This document shows positions 29,464 to 41,136 of a stretch of 64,000 bases of DNA, in pieces. The position numbers and the translations under genes are program-made. Under the pieces are notes generated by a model, which was not told where the DNA came from, did not search any database, and saw nothing but the letters and a program-made list of their open reading frames with translations. Origin of the DNA: Zanthoxylum bungeanum (Eukaryota; Streptophyta; Magnoliopsida; Sapindales; Rutaceae); NCBI GenBank assembly GCA_019454045.1, contig SKCR01010145.1, positions 124,001 through 188,000 on the forward strand, in the 5' to 3' direction. Numbering within the stretch: position 1 is the first letter of the stretch; each line of letters begins with the position of its first letter.

Positions 29464-32058
29464 GTTCGCGTTTACGTTCGAACGTCAAACGGATTGCGAG
29501 CGTTCGTGCCGCGTTCGAGGAAGCGTTCGAACGGTGTCGGTAATTGGTTTTGCTGCTAGCCTCACATCCAGCCCAATTAGCCCCCCAAAGCCCATAAAAC
29601 ACATCCCAATTAATAAATAAATATTAATTAAAACATTAACTAAATAATATAATAATTAAATTAATTAAATGATTATTAAATAAAACATATACCAAACATA
29701 AAATAAACAAATACCAACTTAAACTAAAATCATGCCTAATTAAAATCAATCACACACTAAATCAAAATATAATCATGCCTAATTAAAATCAATCAACCAA
29801 TTATATTCCCAATCTAATAAGATTATTCCCAAACTTAAAATATTGTATTCCTAATCCAAGCCAATCAAATATCCAACCTTCCCTATCTAACCAAGATTTG
29901 TCCCCCCTCAATCTTTGACTTCCCTTAACCAAACCAAATCAAATTCCTTTCCTTGTCAAACCTAACCCTTTGCCTATAAAAAGAACCCTTCACCAACCTT
30001 CTCAACCCTAGCTAGCTAGTCTCTAACTCATACACAACACACATAAAAAACTACAGGAAGAAGACACCAAAAAACAGTAAGCAAAAGATAAAGAGGAAAT
30101 AGGAGCAGAACGGAGTCCGAGCCGCAAGCAAAACAGTAAAGCCAACGAACGAGAACAGTGAACCAGTGAACCGGGAGAGTTGCGGAGCATCCACCCTTCC
30201 GACGATCGTGTACCGTACATCCGAGAGGTGATTTAAAAGGTTAGACCTGAGGGTACCTTTTCATTAGTTTATATTCATTTTTATTGAATTCTATTCGCAT
30301 GAGAGTCGTCTATGAATGCATGTTGTGGTCTTTGAGTAGATAAATATGCATGAATTATGAGATGTAATATGTTGTGGGTATTGATGAATGAGAGATGTGT
30401 CAACTCTCGCGGTATATCGGATGGAAACCCGGACATAAATTTCATAGCCGATTCCGAATGGACGGTAATATGATCTGTACTCGGGCCACAACTCCACGTA
30501 CCGCTTGAGTAAACGGCACCATCTCTCTTTCGTTGTGTTGCTTTTTGTTTATTTAGTTTTCTCTTGAATTCAATATATTGTTTATCTTTGTATGATTCAA
30601 CCAAGCGCATGGGCTTAGTGAGTTAGTCCAAAGGTCCTCCATTTGTGAGACAAAGAGCCGAAAAGGCCACCTTCGTGACACTACTTCGCCGCGCCGGTTG
30701 ATGTATGTTCGGTTGGACGCAAGATACGTTCAATCGAGCATACTTAGTTTGATATTATTATCTTCATTTTTGTATGTATAAGTCAATCGAGCGCATGGGC
30801 TTAGTAAGTGTGATGTGAGACCCCCTATGGGGAGGGGCTAAAAGCCCCCTTTTCCACAATGCTTTGCCGCGCCGGTTGACGTGTGTTCAGATTGGATGTG
30901 AGATGTGTTCAATCGGGCATACTTGGTTGATGTGATTGGTTCTAGTCTTGTATGTGTGACGTGATGCGCATGGGCTTAGCATGTTGGTCTAAAGGTCCTC
31001 TCTTTGAGAGATCAAGAGCCCCAAAAGGTCACCTTTACGGCAGTGCTTCGCCGCGCCCCTTTATTTTCTATTTATTGCATCCTATTTCATGCATCAGGTC
31101 CGTGTCCGTTCGAACGCGTTCCCGAACGCAACTCGAACGCGCATAAATTTTGCCTTATCATGCATCAGGTCTCATTTCCGTTCGAACGCGTTTACGAACG
31201 CTACTCGAACGTGAGCATTCTGTTTCATTTCCGTTCGAACGCGTTTACGAACGCTACTCGAACGTGAGCATTCTGTTTCATTTCCGTTCGAACGCGTTTA
31301 CGAACGCTACTCGAACGTGAGCATTCTGTTTCATTTCCGTTCGAACGCGTTTACGAACGCTACACGAACGCGAATACACTGAACTGAGTCTTTTTCATTA
31401 GATTTCATGCATAGTTTTCCTAGTAGCTATCTCCACATGTATAAATGCAAATATGTTGATGTATTACAATTCATATGCTTGTGTCATGATAACATTTGGG
31501 TATTATTTCTTGCGGTATATCGGATGGAAACCCAGACGTAAATTCCGTAGCCGATTCTGAATGGACGGTAGTGCGGTTTGCACTTGGGCTACAATTCCAC
31601 GTACCACTTGAAAAGTGTCCATATGTGTGCTTGTATGCTTACCATGTGTGCTTGTATGGATAATATGTGCGCTTGTGTTTTTTTTGAATGTGATATATGC
31701 AAGTAAGTTGTATGCTAGTTGCTATCTTGATATATGTTTAGCATGAAAATTTAAATGTAAGATATATGTGAAATGCGTACATGAGTTTTATTTCACACAT
31801 GGGAATTTAGAAGCATGATACTATTGGAAATAAGTGTTACTTAAGCTTAGTTAAATTATTACATGAATCCTTTCATTACAAGTGACATAAGTAAGGGACC
31901 ATTCCGAACCCAACGGTTTGAGGTCTTCCCTTGCGAGGGGTGAGTGCGGCCTTAAATCTTTGTCCCGGTTCACACCGGGTGGCGACTCCATGTTATGTAA
32001 TCCTTCCCAACTAGGCCGCGAGCCTAGGAACGGCGTCGCTCAGTTTCTGTGTCCCACA
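29464..32058 (+). repeat. Tat1 3' LTR, remaining part
   Basis: Begins with the duplicated GTTCG (29464-29468) and continues with CGTTTACGTTCGAACGTC, exactly where the first part (21417-21568) stopped. Ends GTGTCCCACA at 32058, followed by TSD CATCA. It carries both ~105-bp modules, three GCGCATGGGCTTAG modules and the five-unit minisatellite, matching the Tat1 5' LTR rather than Tat2. Confidence 0.93.
31107..31372 (+). repeat. GTTCGAACGCGTT minisatellite in Tat1 3' LTR (5 units)
   Basis: Same five-unit array as 16275-16540. Confidence 0.92.
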
Positions 32059-32063
32059 CATCA
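32059..32063. repeat. target-site duplication CATCA, right copy (Tat1)
   Basis: Right partner of 14474-14478; the Copia RNase H text resumes immediately after it. Confidence 0.95.
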
Positions 32064-35000
32064 CTGTATCCTTCGACTACAGCTGGATATCTATGATAGT
32101 GCAACCCATAATTACGAGTAAAACGTAAGTACCTAAGTACTCTCACTATTGCTTTCCAGTGATCAACCCCTGGATTACTCGTATATCTGCTGAGCTTGTT
32201 TACTGTACAGGCTATATCAGGCCTTGTACAACTCGATAGGTACATCAAACTCCCGATCACTCTAGAGTATTCTACTTGAGAAATACCATGTCCCATATTC
32301 TTCGATAGGTGTAGACTCATATCTAAAGGAGTTCTAGCCACAGCAGAATCATCATTGTTAAATTTACCAAGAATCTTTTCCACATAGTGCGACTAATAAG
32401 TCCATCATGACTTCTCGAGATCTTTATTCCCAGAATGACATCTGCTAAACCCATGTCTTTCATGTCAAACTTGGATTTCAACATATTCTTGGTAGATTTC
32501 ACCATTTTAATATTACTCCCGACAATCAATATGTCATCAACGTAGAGACATAAAATGACATAGCCAACTTCTGTCTCTCTGACATAAATGCATTTATCAC
32601 ACTCATTGATTTTGAAACCATTTGCTAACATGGTGTCATCAAACTTTTTATGCCACTGTTTCGGAGCTTGTTTTAATCCATACAAGGATTTAACCAACTT
32701 ACAGACTTTTTTCTTGTCCTGGAGCTATAAAGCCTTCAGGTTGTTCCATGTAAATTTCTTCATCTAAATCTCCATTTAGAAATGCTGTTTTCACATCCAT
32801 CTGATGTACCTCAAGATTGCGCAAAGCTGCAATCGCTATTATCATCCTTATGGAATTTATTCTCGTTACAGGAGAATAAGTATCAAAGTAATCAAGACCT
32901 TCACGTTGTCTGTAACCTTTAATTACAAGTCTTGCTTTGTACTTGTCAATTGATCCATCTGCCTTTATTTTCTTTTTGAAAATCCACTTGGACCCTAAAG
33001 GTTTACATCCTGGAGGAAGATCCACTAACTCCCATGTGTGATTTTGTAAGATGGATTCAATTTCACTATTGATGGCATCTTTCCACAAAGCACCATCAGG
33101 TGACCTTACAGCTTCGTTATAGCTTTGAGGATCATTTTCTAGCAAAAATGTCAGAAAATCTGGACCAAATGATTTTTCGGTTCTAGCTCTTTTGCTACGT
33201 CTTGGTTCAAGTTCAACAACTTGTTGATCCTCTGGAACTTTTATTTGTTCTCGGTCCTGACTATCTTCAATTATAGTCTCATGTGCCCGTTTATGCACAT
33301 TTGAATTCGAATTAGTTTTACAAGGAAAAACATATTCAAAAAAGGATGCATTTCTCGACTCCATTATCGTATTCTTGTGAATATCTGGTATATTAGACTC
33401 ATGCACAAGAAATCGATAAGTATTACTGTTATGTGCATATCCTATGAAAATGCAATCAACAGTTTTTGGTCCTATCTTCACCTTTTTAGGTGGAGGAATG
33501 ACTACCTTGGCAAGACACCCCCACACTCGTAGGAATTTATAGGAAGGTACTCTTCCTTTCCACATTTCATAAGGAGTTTTCCCTACTTCTTTCCGTGGTA
33601 CCTTATTTAAAAGGTAATTAGCTGATAAGACAGCTTCTCCCCACATATTCTGAGGTAAGCCAGAGCTTATTAACATAGCGTTCATCATCTCTTTCAAGGT
33701 ACGATTCTTCCGTTCTGCAATCCCATTGGATTGAGGTGAATAAGGAGCTGTGGTTTGATGTATGATTCCATTCTGTTCACAAAGTGATTCAAAAGGGAAA
33801 ACAAACTCACCACCACGATCACTTCTCAACTCCTTAATTCTTTTATTCAGTTGATTCTCAACTTCATTCTTATATAGAACAAATTTCTCTATAGCTTCGT
33901 CCTTGTTTTTCATCAAATACACATAGTAAAATCTTGTGCAATCATCAATAAAGGTAATAAAATATTTATTACCGCCTCTCGATTGTATTGAATTAAAATC
34001 ACATACATCGGTATGAATTAGATCAAATGGTTCAGAGTTTCTTTCAATACTATGAAAAGATGATCTAGTCAGTTTTGCCTCAACACAAGTATCACACTTA
34101 TGTTTGTTATCAATTTTAAAATTGGGAATGTGGTTCATGTTAATTAATTTCCGTAATGAATTAAAATTAAAATGTCCTAATCTACCATGCCATAGATTAG
34201 AGTACTCAACAATATAAGCAAGAAGAACTAGCTTTATTGATATTCTTAGGTTTAACAACCATTACATTGAGCTTAAAGAGCCCATCAGTTACATACCCTT
34301 TTCCCACATACATCCCATTTTTAGTTAAAACTACTTTATCAGACTCAAACACCATTCGAAATTCGTGCTTGTTCAGAAGTGATCCAGACACAAGATTCTT
34401 CCGTATTTCTGGTATATACAGAACGTTGTTCAAAGTCAACTCTTTCCCAGAGGTCATCTTCAGAATCACCTTGCCTTGACCTTCAATCTCAGATGTTGCT
34501 GAATTTCCCATGTATAATTTTTCCCTATTACCAGTAGGCTCAAATGAAGAGAACATGCTCTTGTCCGAGCACACATGTCGAGTGGCACCAGTGTCAATCC
34601 ACCACTCTCTTGGGTTAGAACCCACCAGATTCACCTCAGAAACCACAGCTGAAAGGTTAATGTCTGAAACATCTTGAGTCATATTTTCCATCACATTAGC
34701 CTCTTGATTCTTTTTCTTTCGGCAGTCTGCACTCAGAAGACTTGTGACCCATTTTGTCACAGTTGAAGCATCTTCCTTGAAATTTGGATTTCTTGGAAAC
34801 TCCTCCTTTAGGGCCCATCTTTGACCCTTTATTCTTAGGGTTCTTGTTCTTATGGCCATGTTCAACAACATTTGCTTTGGCCTCATGAGATATTCCTCTC
34901 TTGTCAGATACTCGATTATCTTCTTCAATTCTGAGCTTAAGAACCAGGTGTTCAATGCTCATCTCTTTTCGCTTATGTTTTAGATAATTTTTGAAATCTT

Positions 35001-35694
35001 TCCAACCAGGTGGTAGTTTTTCAATTATCGAGGCTACTTGGAATGTTTCACTTAAACTCATCCCCTCAGCATGAATTTCTGCTAGAATAATCTGCAGTTC
35101 TTGTACTTGGCTTAACACAGTTTTAGAATCAACCATCTTAAAATCAAGAAAACGGCCCACGACAAATTTCTTAGTACCGGCATCCTCAGTTTTATATTTT
35201 CGATCTAAAGATTCCCAAAGCCCTTTTGCTGTTTTCATTCCGGCGTACACACTGTACAAGGAATCGCTTAGCCCATTCAGCACATAATTCCTACATAGGA
35301 ATTCAGAATGTTTCCAAGCATCGATCGCACTGATCACTTGGATATCAATCTCACCCTCCGCGGGTACATGAGCATCTTCCTTTAGAAACCTCGCAAGGTT
35401 CAACGTGGTCAAGTAGAAAAACATTTTCTGTTGCCATCGTTTAAAATTTTGTCCATTGAATTTTTCAGGTTTTTCCGCAGTAGGGTTGACATGGCTCGTA
35501 TGTCCAACAGGTTGTCTAGCCACAGAGGCAGCAACACCTTGGCCAGCCATAACGGCTGCCATATTAAGCCCAGAGGCTGAAGCAAGTTGGCCAGCCGAAC
35601 AGGCTGCCACTGCACTTTGGTCAGCCACGGGGGCTGCCATAGAGGAGGCTGCCACATTCGGATCTACTGTGTTTGGACTGTTTTCCATATCCAC
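32064..35694 (-). pseudogene. Copia-1 gag-pol polyprotein, main part (frameshifted)
   Basis: On the minus strand gag starts at 35694 ([17 protein letters not shown]). It contains the [14 protein letters not shown] motif and the zinc knuckle [14 protein letters not shown] near 34725. A frame change near 34750-34700 leads to the protease ([12 protein letters not shown]), and another near 34230 to GAG pre-integrase (LWHGRLGHFN) and integrase (HTDVCDF, SDRGGEF, APYSPQSNGIAERKNRTL). RT follows (HQMDVKTAFLNGDLDEEIYM), then a break near 32700, then LYGLKQAPKQWHKKF and the catalytic YVDD (in LCLYVDDILIVG). A further shift near 32380 leads to [15 protein letters not shown] and VVEGYSD, where Tat1 cuts the frame. 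At least four frame changes plus the insertion make it inactive. Domain order is Copia-type. Confidence 0.95.
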
Positions 35695-35716
35695 AGAGTC
35701 GAATTTGTTTTAAGAC

Positions 35717-36691
35717 TGTTACAAATAATTTATTTGGTTACTGTGTTCTTACAAAGGATTTTGAACAGCAGTAAATACAACACAGTTGTTACAATAATCA
35801 ACAATACAAAAGTAATAATAAAATTATAGGACAACAGCAGACAGTGAACGGGAGTCAATCAGAGTGGTAACGATAGGAACAGATCAGGAATGAAGGCAGT
35901 GCAAAGAATTCCGAGGCTTGTTGATGCGGCAACAATCTCCTTAAAACAAATTCGTCCCCTACCGAAATGGTGCAATAGAACGCGAGACGTTTGTTTCCCA
36001 GGATGCAACGGAAATAAGCGACAATGGGCACCACCAGAATCGTCTTCAAACGAACCAAGATGTATTCGAACTCTTCCAACAGAAAACAGTAGAGCAAATT
36101 TTTTCTAGCTTCTCACTATTAAAAAAACGAAAACAATCCATTACTTAAAACAAAATAAACACACCAATTAAAAACACATTAGTGGGAGACCTTTCATTTG
36201 AAGTAACCACTAAATTAATTAATAGAGTTAATTTGAGTGTTATGGAACTTCAAAAGGCTTGGAAAAAATGAAGAGGCTTGCAAAAATTGGCTGGGTTGAG
36301 CCCGCCTAATTTGGTCCGGCATTCGTGTACGCAGGACACGCGAGCCAAGCTTGATTCGGATTTGATTTGCACCCCCCCGACGCACGTAGAGAGAGCATCT
36401 ATCCTTATAACTCTTACCCATCTACATATGAGCAATCATATATAAGCACAATTTTCCCTCTATAGCTTTCCCATATGGGACAAGATAACTTCTCTTGATT
36501 TTCCAACACCAATGGGTGAACTTTGAGCAACAATTTCTCATTCACCCAAGCACCATTTTAAGCATATGAATATACCATTCCGAAGTACTCACGGAGGAGT
36601 ATCCGAATCATTCAATAACAACCACTAACACGAAGTGAACCATGCTTAAAATTGAGCCTCAAAATGCTTACTTATAAGCATTTTTCCAACA
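35717..36691 (-). repeat. Copia-1 5' LTR
   Basis: 975 bp, partner of 12434-13407. On the minus strand it starts TGTTGGAAAAATGC at 36691 and ends GTAACA at 35717. The adjoining internal sequence (35695-35716) does not show a standard TGG... primer site. Confidence 0.95.
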
Positions 36692-36696
36692 TAAAA
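36692..36696. repeat. target-site duplication TAAAA, right copy (Copia-1)
   Basis: Matches 12429-12433. Confidence 0.9.
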
Positions 36697-36955
36697 TCCT
36701 CAATTATCTCGGGTTTTTACAAGAAATGTATCATCTAAACTCAAACATAGTACCTAACAAACAAATTTTAGGCTCATTGAAAATCACCAAGTCACACCCC
36801 TTAGAGGCATGAGTGACATATATAAGTCAGAATTACATAGAATGACCCTTTTAATAGTATGTTTTCATAAGATAATTAAATTTCAATTTCAATTTTGGAT
36901 TTGGTGATAAATGGATTTTGTGCTAATTTTTTTACCGATTGTGGTAAGAAATTAT

Positions 36956-37366
36956 TGTTGTGATTTTCCGATCACTCTAAAGTGTTTTGAAGGAAAAATC
37001 GAAACTCTATTATTCACAAGAATAGATTACAAAGTGTTTAAGCTTTAAAAAAAAACTTTCACTCTCTAACACTCTCTCTATTACACAACTTTGGGATGAT
37101 CTTAAACTCACTGCAAAGCCTTGTATTTATAGTACAAGTTTTGGCTCAAAATCTGCCAACAATCACTCCCTGATTTTCTACCACCAATTGCTCCTAATTT
37201 TGTGGCCACCAAACCACCAAAAGTTAGCATGTCTTCTTCCTCCAAGTTTCAACTCCACCTAAAGTTGACTTGGAGTCTTCTCATGATTGCATGGCAGCTT
37301 GTTGATTGTTGATGCTTGCTGGAAAATATATCACTATTGCATGGCTCATTCATATTGGTTCTCACA
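36956..37366 (-). repeat. Copia-2 3' LTR
   Basis: 411 bp; on the plus strand it runs TGTTGTGATTTTCC to GGTTCTCACA, aligned over its length with 44377-44787. Confidence 0.93.
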
Positions 37367-37642
37367 ATTCTTCCCCTCCAGCTGCATCTGAAACAATCAT
37401 CATCTGACAGCTATCCCGGCTATGTCTCTGTACAACTCTAGCTTGTCTCGAGTAACCACTTTCGTTAATATGTCAGCTAGATTCTCATATGTATGAATCT
37501 TCACTAGTCTCAGCAGTTGTTGATCCATCACCTCGCGTACCAAATGATTGCGAATATCGATGCGCTTTGTCCGGGAATGATACATTGAGTTCTTGCTCAA
37601 GTTCAGAGCACTCTGACTGTCACAATGTATCTTGTAATTTGT

Positions 37643-38369
37643 CTGTTTGATCCATAAAAATAAAAATATATAAAAGCACAACACAACTGCACAAATCGTA
37701 AAACAAAATCCCTGGACCCTAACCAACCCTAAACTAAGTTCATATTCTCTTCATTTTTTCTCTTCAGTTATTCACTTCGTTCTCGGCTCATCATCATCTT
37801 CTTCAATTCTTCACGCACGACTCACGTTCTCGGCTCTCAACCTCTCACCTAGGTCGGCGCCTCGCCTCTCACTCTCTCAGCCTGTCAGCGACATCAGCAG
37901 CCCGCAGCCACCGTCTTCACAATTCATCCCCAGCCCGCAACCACCATATTCATGTTCGGTTATTTGATTAGTTTTTTAGTGTGAATGAATTGGATGTTGA
38001 CTTGATTGTGAATCAATTGGGTGAATCAATTGAGTGTGAATCAATTGGGTGTGAGTAGTTTTAGAGTGTGATTTGTGAATCAATTGGGTGTGAGTAGTTC
38101 TTGAGTGTGATTTGTGAATCAATTAAGTGTGAATCAATATTGATGTTCGGTTATTTGATTAGTTTTTTGGCTGCTGCATAATTTGGAAATGCTGGTTGCG
38201 GATCCCGAGTTCGGACCCGGGTATACCTGGGCCCATTCCGAGTATACCCGGGTCCAGACTCGGATGCGTTTTCTCAGGTCCACTTCCGGACCCGAGCCGC
38301 CTTTAGTGCGTGCGGATCCTGATCCGGGTCCGTACAGACCCGAGTCCGGATCCAGATTTTGCCATTCCT
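37643..38369. mobile_element. foreign insert in Copia-2 RNase H, hAT-like GC-rich terminus
   Basis: The RNase H text stops at ACAGAAGCTGAG (38375-38386, minus strand) and resumes at AAGATACATTGTGAC (~37633). The ~0.73 kb between has no Copia similarity. Its right edge read on the minus strand is TAGGAATGGCAAAATCTGG followed by repeated GGACCCGG/ACTCGGGT words, which resembles ends of plant hAT elements. GTAATTT flanks both sides (possible 8-bp TSD with one mismatch). The left edge lacks the matching inverted end, and some RNase H codons are missing, so the insert is truncated or rearranged. A thrice-repeated GTGAATCAATTGGGTGTGA-type motif lies at 37980-38135. Confidence 0.4.
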
Positions 38370-41131
38370 AGTAATTTACTCAGCTTCTGTTGTGGATAAT
38401 GCAATACACCTCTGCAATCTTGACTGCCATTATACAGCTCCCCCTGTAAAAGTGTAGATGAAACCTGATGTAGATTTCCTACCATCAAGATCTTCTGCCA
38501 TATCTGAATCTGTATAGCCTTCTAAGATTGGATCAACTCCCCCGTAGCACAGACAAAACTTCGATGTACCATTGAGGTACCTGAGAATCCATTTGACTGC
38601 CTCACAGTGTTGCTTTCCAGGATTAGAGAGAAAACGACTCACTACACCCACTGCGTGTGCAATAACTGGCCTGGTACATACCATTGCATACATTATGCTT
38701 CCAACATCTGAAGAATATGATATTGATGACATCTTCTATATCTCTTTCTTGGATGAGGGACACGAACTTTTACTTAGTTTGAAATGGTGCGCTAGCGGAA
38801 CGCTGACTGGTTTGGATTTCTGTATATCGAACCTCCTGATTATTCGTTCAATATAACTCTCATGTGAAAGCCACAACCTCTTGTTCTGTCTGTCATGAAC
38901 AATCTCCATTCCCAAAATCTGTTAAGCTGATTCTAAATCTTTCATGTCGAAAGACTTAGAGAGTTCCTTCTTCAGCTGGCTGATCTTCGATGCTTCTTGT
39001 CCAACAATCAACATGTCATCCACATATTGTAGAAGAGCAACGAAATTTTCATCTGGAAACCTTTGAATGTATACATACTGATCTGTTGCAGTTCTTTTGT
39101 AGCCTTGACCTACCATGAATGAGTCAAACTTCTTGTACCACTGCCTCGGTGCTTGCTTGAGCCCGTACAAGTTCTTTTTAGCTTGCAAATAAGGTTTTCT
39201 TTTCTTGAAATCTTGAATCCTTCTGCTTGCTCCATGTAGATTTCTTCATTCAGATCACCATGAAGAAATGTTATTTTGACATTCATCTGTTCAAGCTCCA
39301 AGTCCAAACTGGCTATCAATCCTAGGATAACTCGGATTGAAGCCATCTTTACCACTGGTGAAAATATCTCTCATCAAAGTCAATAACCTCTTCTGTAGGA
39401 ATCCTTTAACTACTAGCAGAGCTTTGTGTTTCACCACATTTCCGCTGCATCTTTCTTGAGCTTGAACACCCATTTGTTCTTCAGTTCCTTCATTCCATGT
39501 GGGAGCTTGACTATCTCATAAATGTTATTTTTCTGCAGAGATTTCATTTCATCATGCATTGCGTGCAGCCATTTGTCTTTGTCTTTATGAGATACAGCTT
39601 CGTTGAAGGTTTCTGGCTCCCCATAGTCAGTAAGCAGAATGTATTCTGATCTTGAGTATTTGGATGATGGAATCCGGCATCGCTCAGATATTCGTACTGA
39701 AGGTTCACTGGTTTCTGGCTGTCTGCTGTCATCCAGTTCTGTAGATGATCATGTAGCCTCTGATGGAGCAGGTTGCAACTCCCCCTGCTCAACACCATCT
39801 TCCTCATCTGGTTCTGCTTCTGGCATGTCTTGCACCCCATCATCATTTGTGGCCGCTCGTGTTGGTGCTGGGGTTGTGTCTGGATTTACATCAGCTTTGT
39901 TGGCACTGGAATTAGAAGATATTTTGGGCTTTTCATTGTCTTCTATTGTCTGGTCTTCGAGAAACACTACATCTCTGCTTCTGATGACCTTCATTTCCTT
40001 CAGATCCCATAGCCTGTATCCAAATTCCTCGTTTCCATAGCCTATGAAGATGCATGAAGTAGTCCTTGCATCGAGCTTCTGCCTGAGCTCATTGGATACG
40101 CGTGCAAAGGTTAAACAACCGAATGTTCTAAAGTGAGAATAAAATGGATTCTTACCAAACCATACTTTCTCTGGAATCTCAAAGTTCAACAGTACAGATG
40201 GTGATCAGTTGATCAGGTAGCAGGCGGCATGAACAACTTCTGCCCAGAATGGCTTTGATAGCTTAACCATGCTGATCATGCTTCTGACTTTTTCCATAAT
40301 GGTGTGGTTCATCCTTTCAGCGACACCATTGTGTTGTGGGGTGCATGGAATAATATTTTCATGTCGAATACCGTGACTTCCACAGTAGGCATCGAAATTC
40401 CTGGAAGTGTATTCGCCTCCATTGTATGTGCGAATGCACTTCAATTTCTTCCCTGTTTCACGCTCAACCATGGCATGGAACAATTTGAAATAGTCCAGGA
40501 CCCGATCCTTTGATTTCAAAAAATACACTCATACCTTCCGAGAAACATCGTCAATAAAATTCAGAAAGTATTTATTACCGCATAATGAATTTACCTCCAA
40601 GGGACCACAAATATCAGAGTACACCAGACTGAGTAACTTTGATCTCCTTGTAGAAGAGAAATTGAAAGAGACTCTATGTTGCTTACCAAAAAGACAGTGA
40701 TTGCAAGGATCCAGGGCAACATTTTTGGAGACAGAGATTAGATCCTTATTTGTCAAGGTAGACAACCCTCTTTCGCTCATGTGACCGAGTCTCTGGTGCC
40801 ACGGATTCTGAGAAGCCTCCGGTTCAGCTACATTGAGGCTTTCTGTATAAATCTTCACATGAGTCTTGTATAAAGTTCCACAAATATGCACTCGGGCGAT
40901 GATCATGGCACCTTTTATCATTATCCAAGTGTCATTGCTGAAGTGGCTAGCATAACCCTATTTGTCAATGGCTACTCTCGAGAGTAAGTTGAGCCGAAGT
41001 TCTGAAACATGTCTTACCTCCTTCAGGGTTATTGTATACCCTGTATTTATCTGCAACTGTATTTCACCAATTCCCACTATCTGTGAAGAACTGGTATTCC
41101 CCATCTTCACTGCTCCAAAGTCTCATGCTTT

Positions 41132-41136
41132 ATATG
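41132..41136. repeat. target-site duplication ATATG, left copy (solo LTR)
   Basis: ATATG before TGTTGGCGACTTG; partner at 42826-42830 after GTACTTTCA. Confidence 0.85.

Larger units (their letters stand above)
14479..32058 (+). mobile_element. Tat1: Ty3/Gypsy-like non-autonomous LTR retrotransposon nested in Copia-1
   Basis: Plus strand. 5' LTR 14479-17221 (2743 bp), internal 17222-21416, 3' LTR split into 21417-21568 and 29469-32058 (2742 bp together, one TSD copy excluded). TSD CATCA. The primer site matches tRNA-Arg, and a purine tract precedes the 3' LTR. The internal region holds a leader with repeats, a frameshifted gag and a 1-kb tandem-repeat zone, but no protease, RT or integrase, so mobilisation would need a relative. 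The zinc-knuckle gag and Arg-type primer fit the Ty3/Gypsy Tat/Ogre group; this assignment is inference because no pol is present. The LTR copies differ at only about a dozen places by eye, so this insertion looks younger than its Copia host. Confidence 0.92.
12434..36691 (-). mobile_element. Copia-1: Ty1/Copia LTR retrotransposon, interrupted by a nested element
   Basis: The element lies on the minus strand: 5' LTR 35717-36691, gag-pol leftward, 3' LTR 12434-13407. It is bracketed by the 5-bp TSD TAAAA. Domain order read on the minus strand is gag, protease, integrase, reverse transcriptase, RNase H, which is diagnostic of Copia (integrase before RT). Without the nested 17.58-kb insertion and its duplicated 5 bp it would be about 6.67 kb. 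I count roughly a dozen differences between the two ~975-bp LTRs by eye, so insertion is fairly recent. Gag-pol has frameshifts and is interrupted at 14479-32058, so the copy cannot be autonomous. No TGG-type primer site is obvious next to the 5' LTR; the primer is undetermined. Confidence 0.95.
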
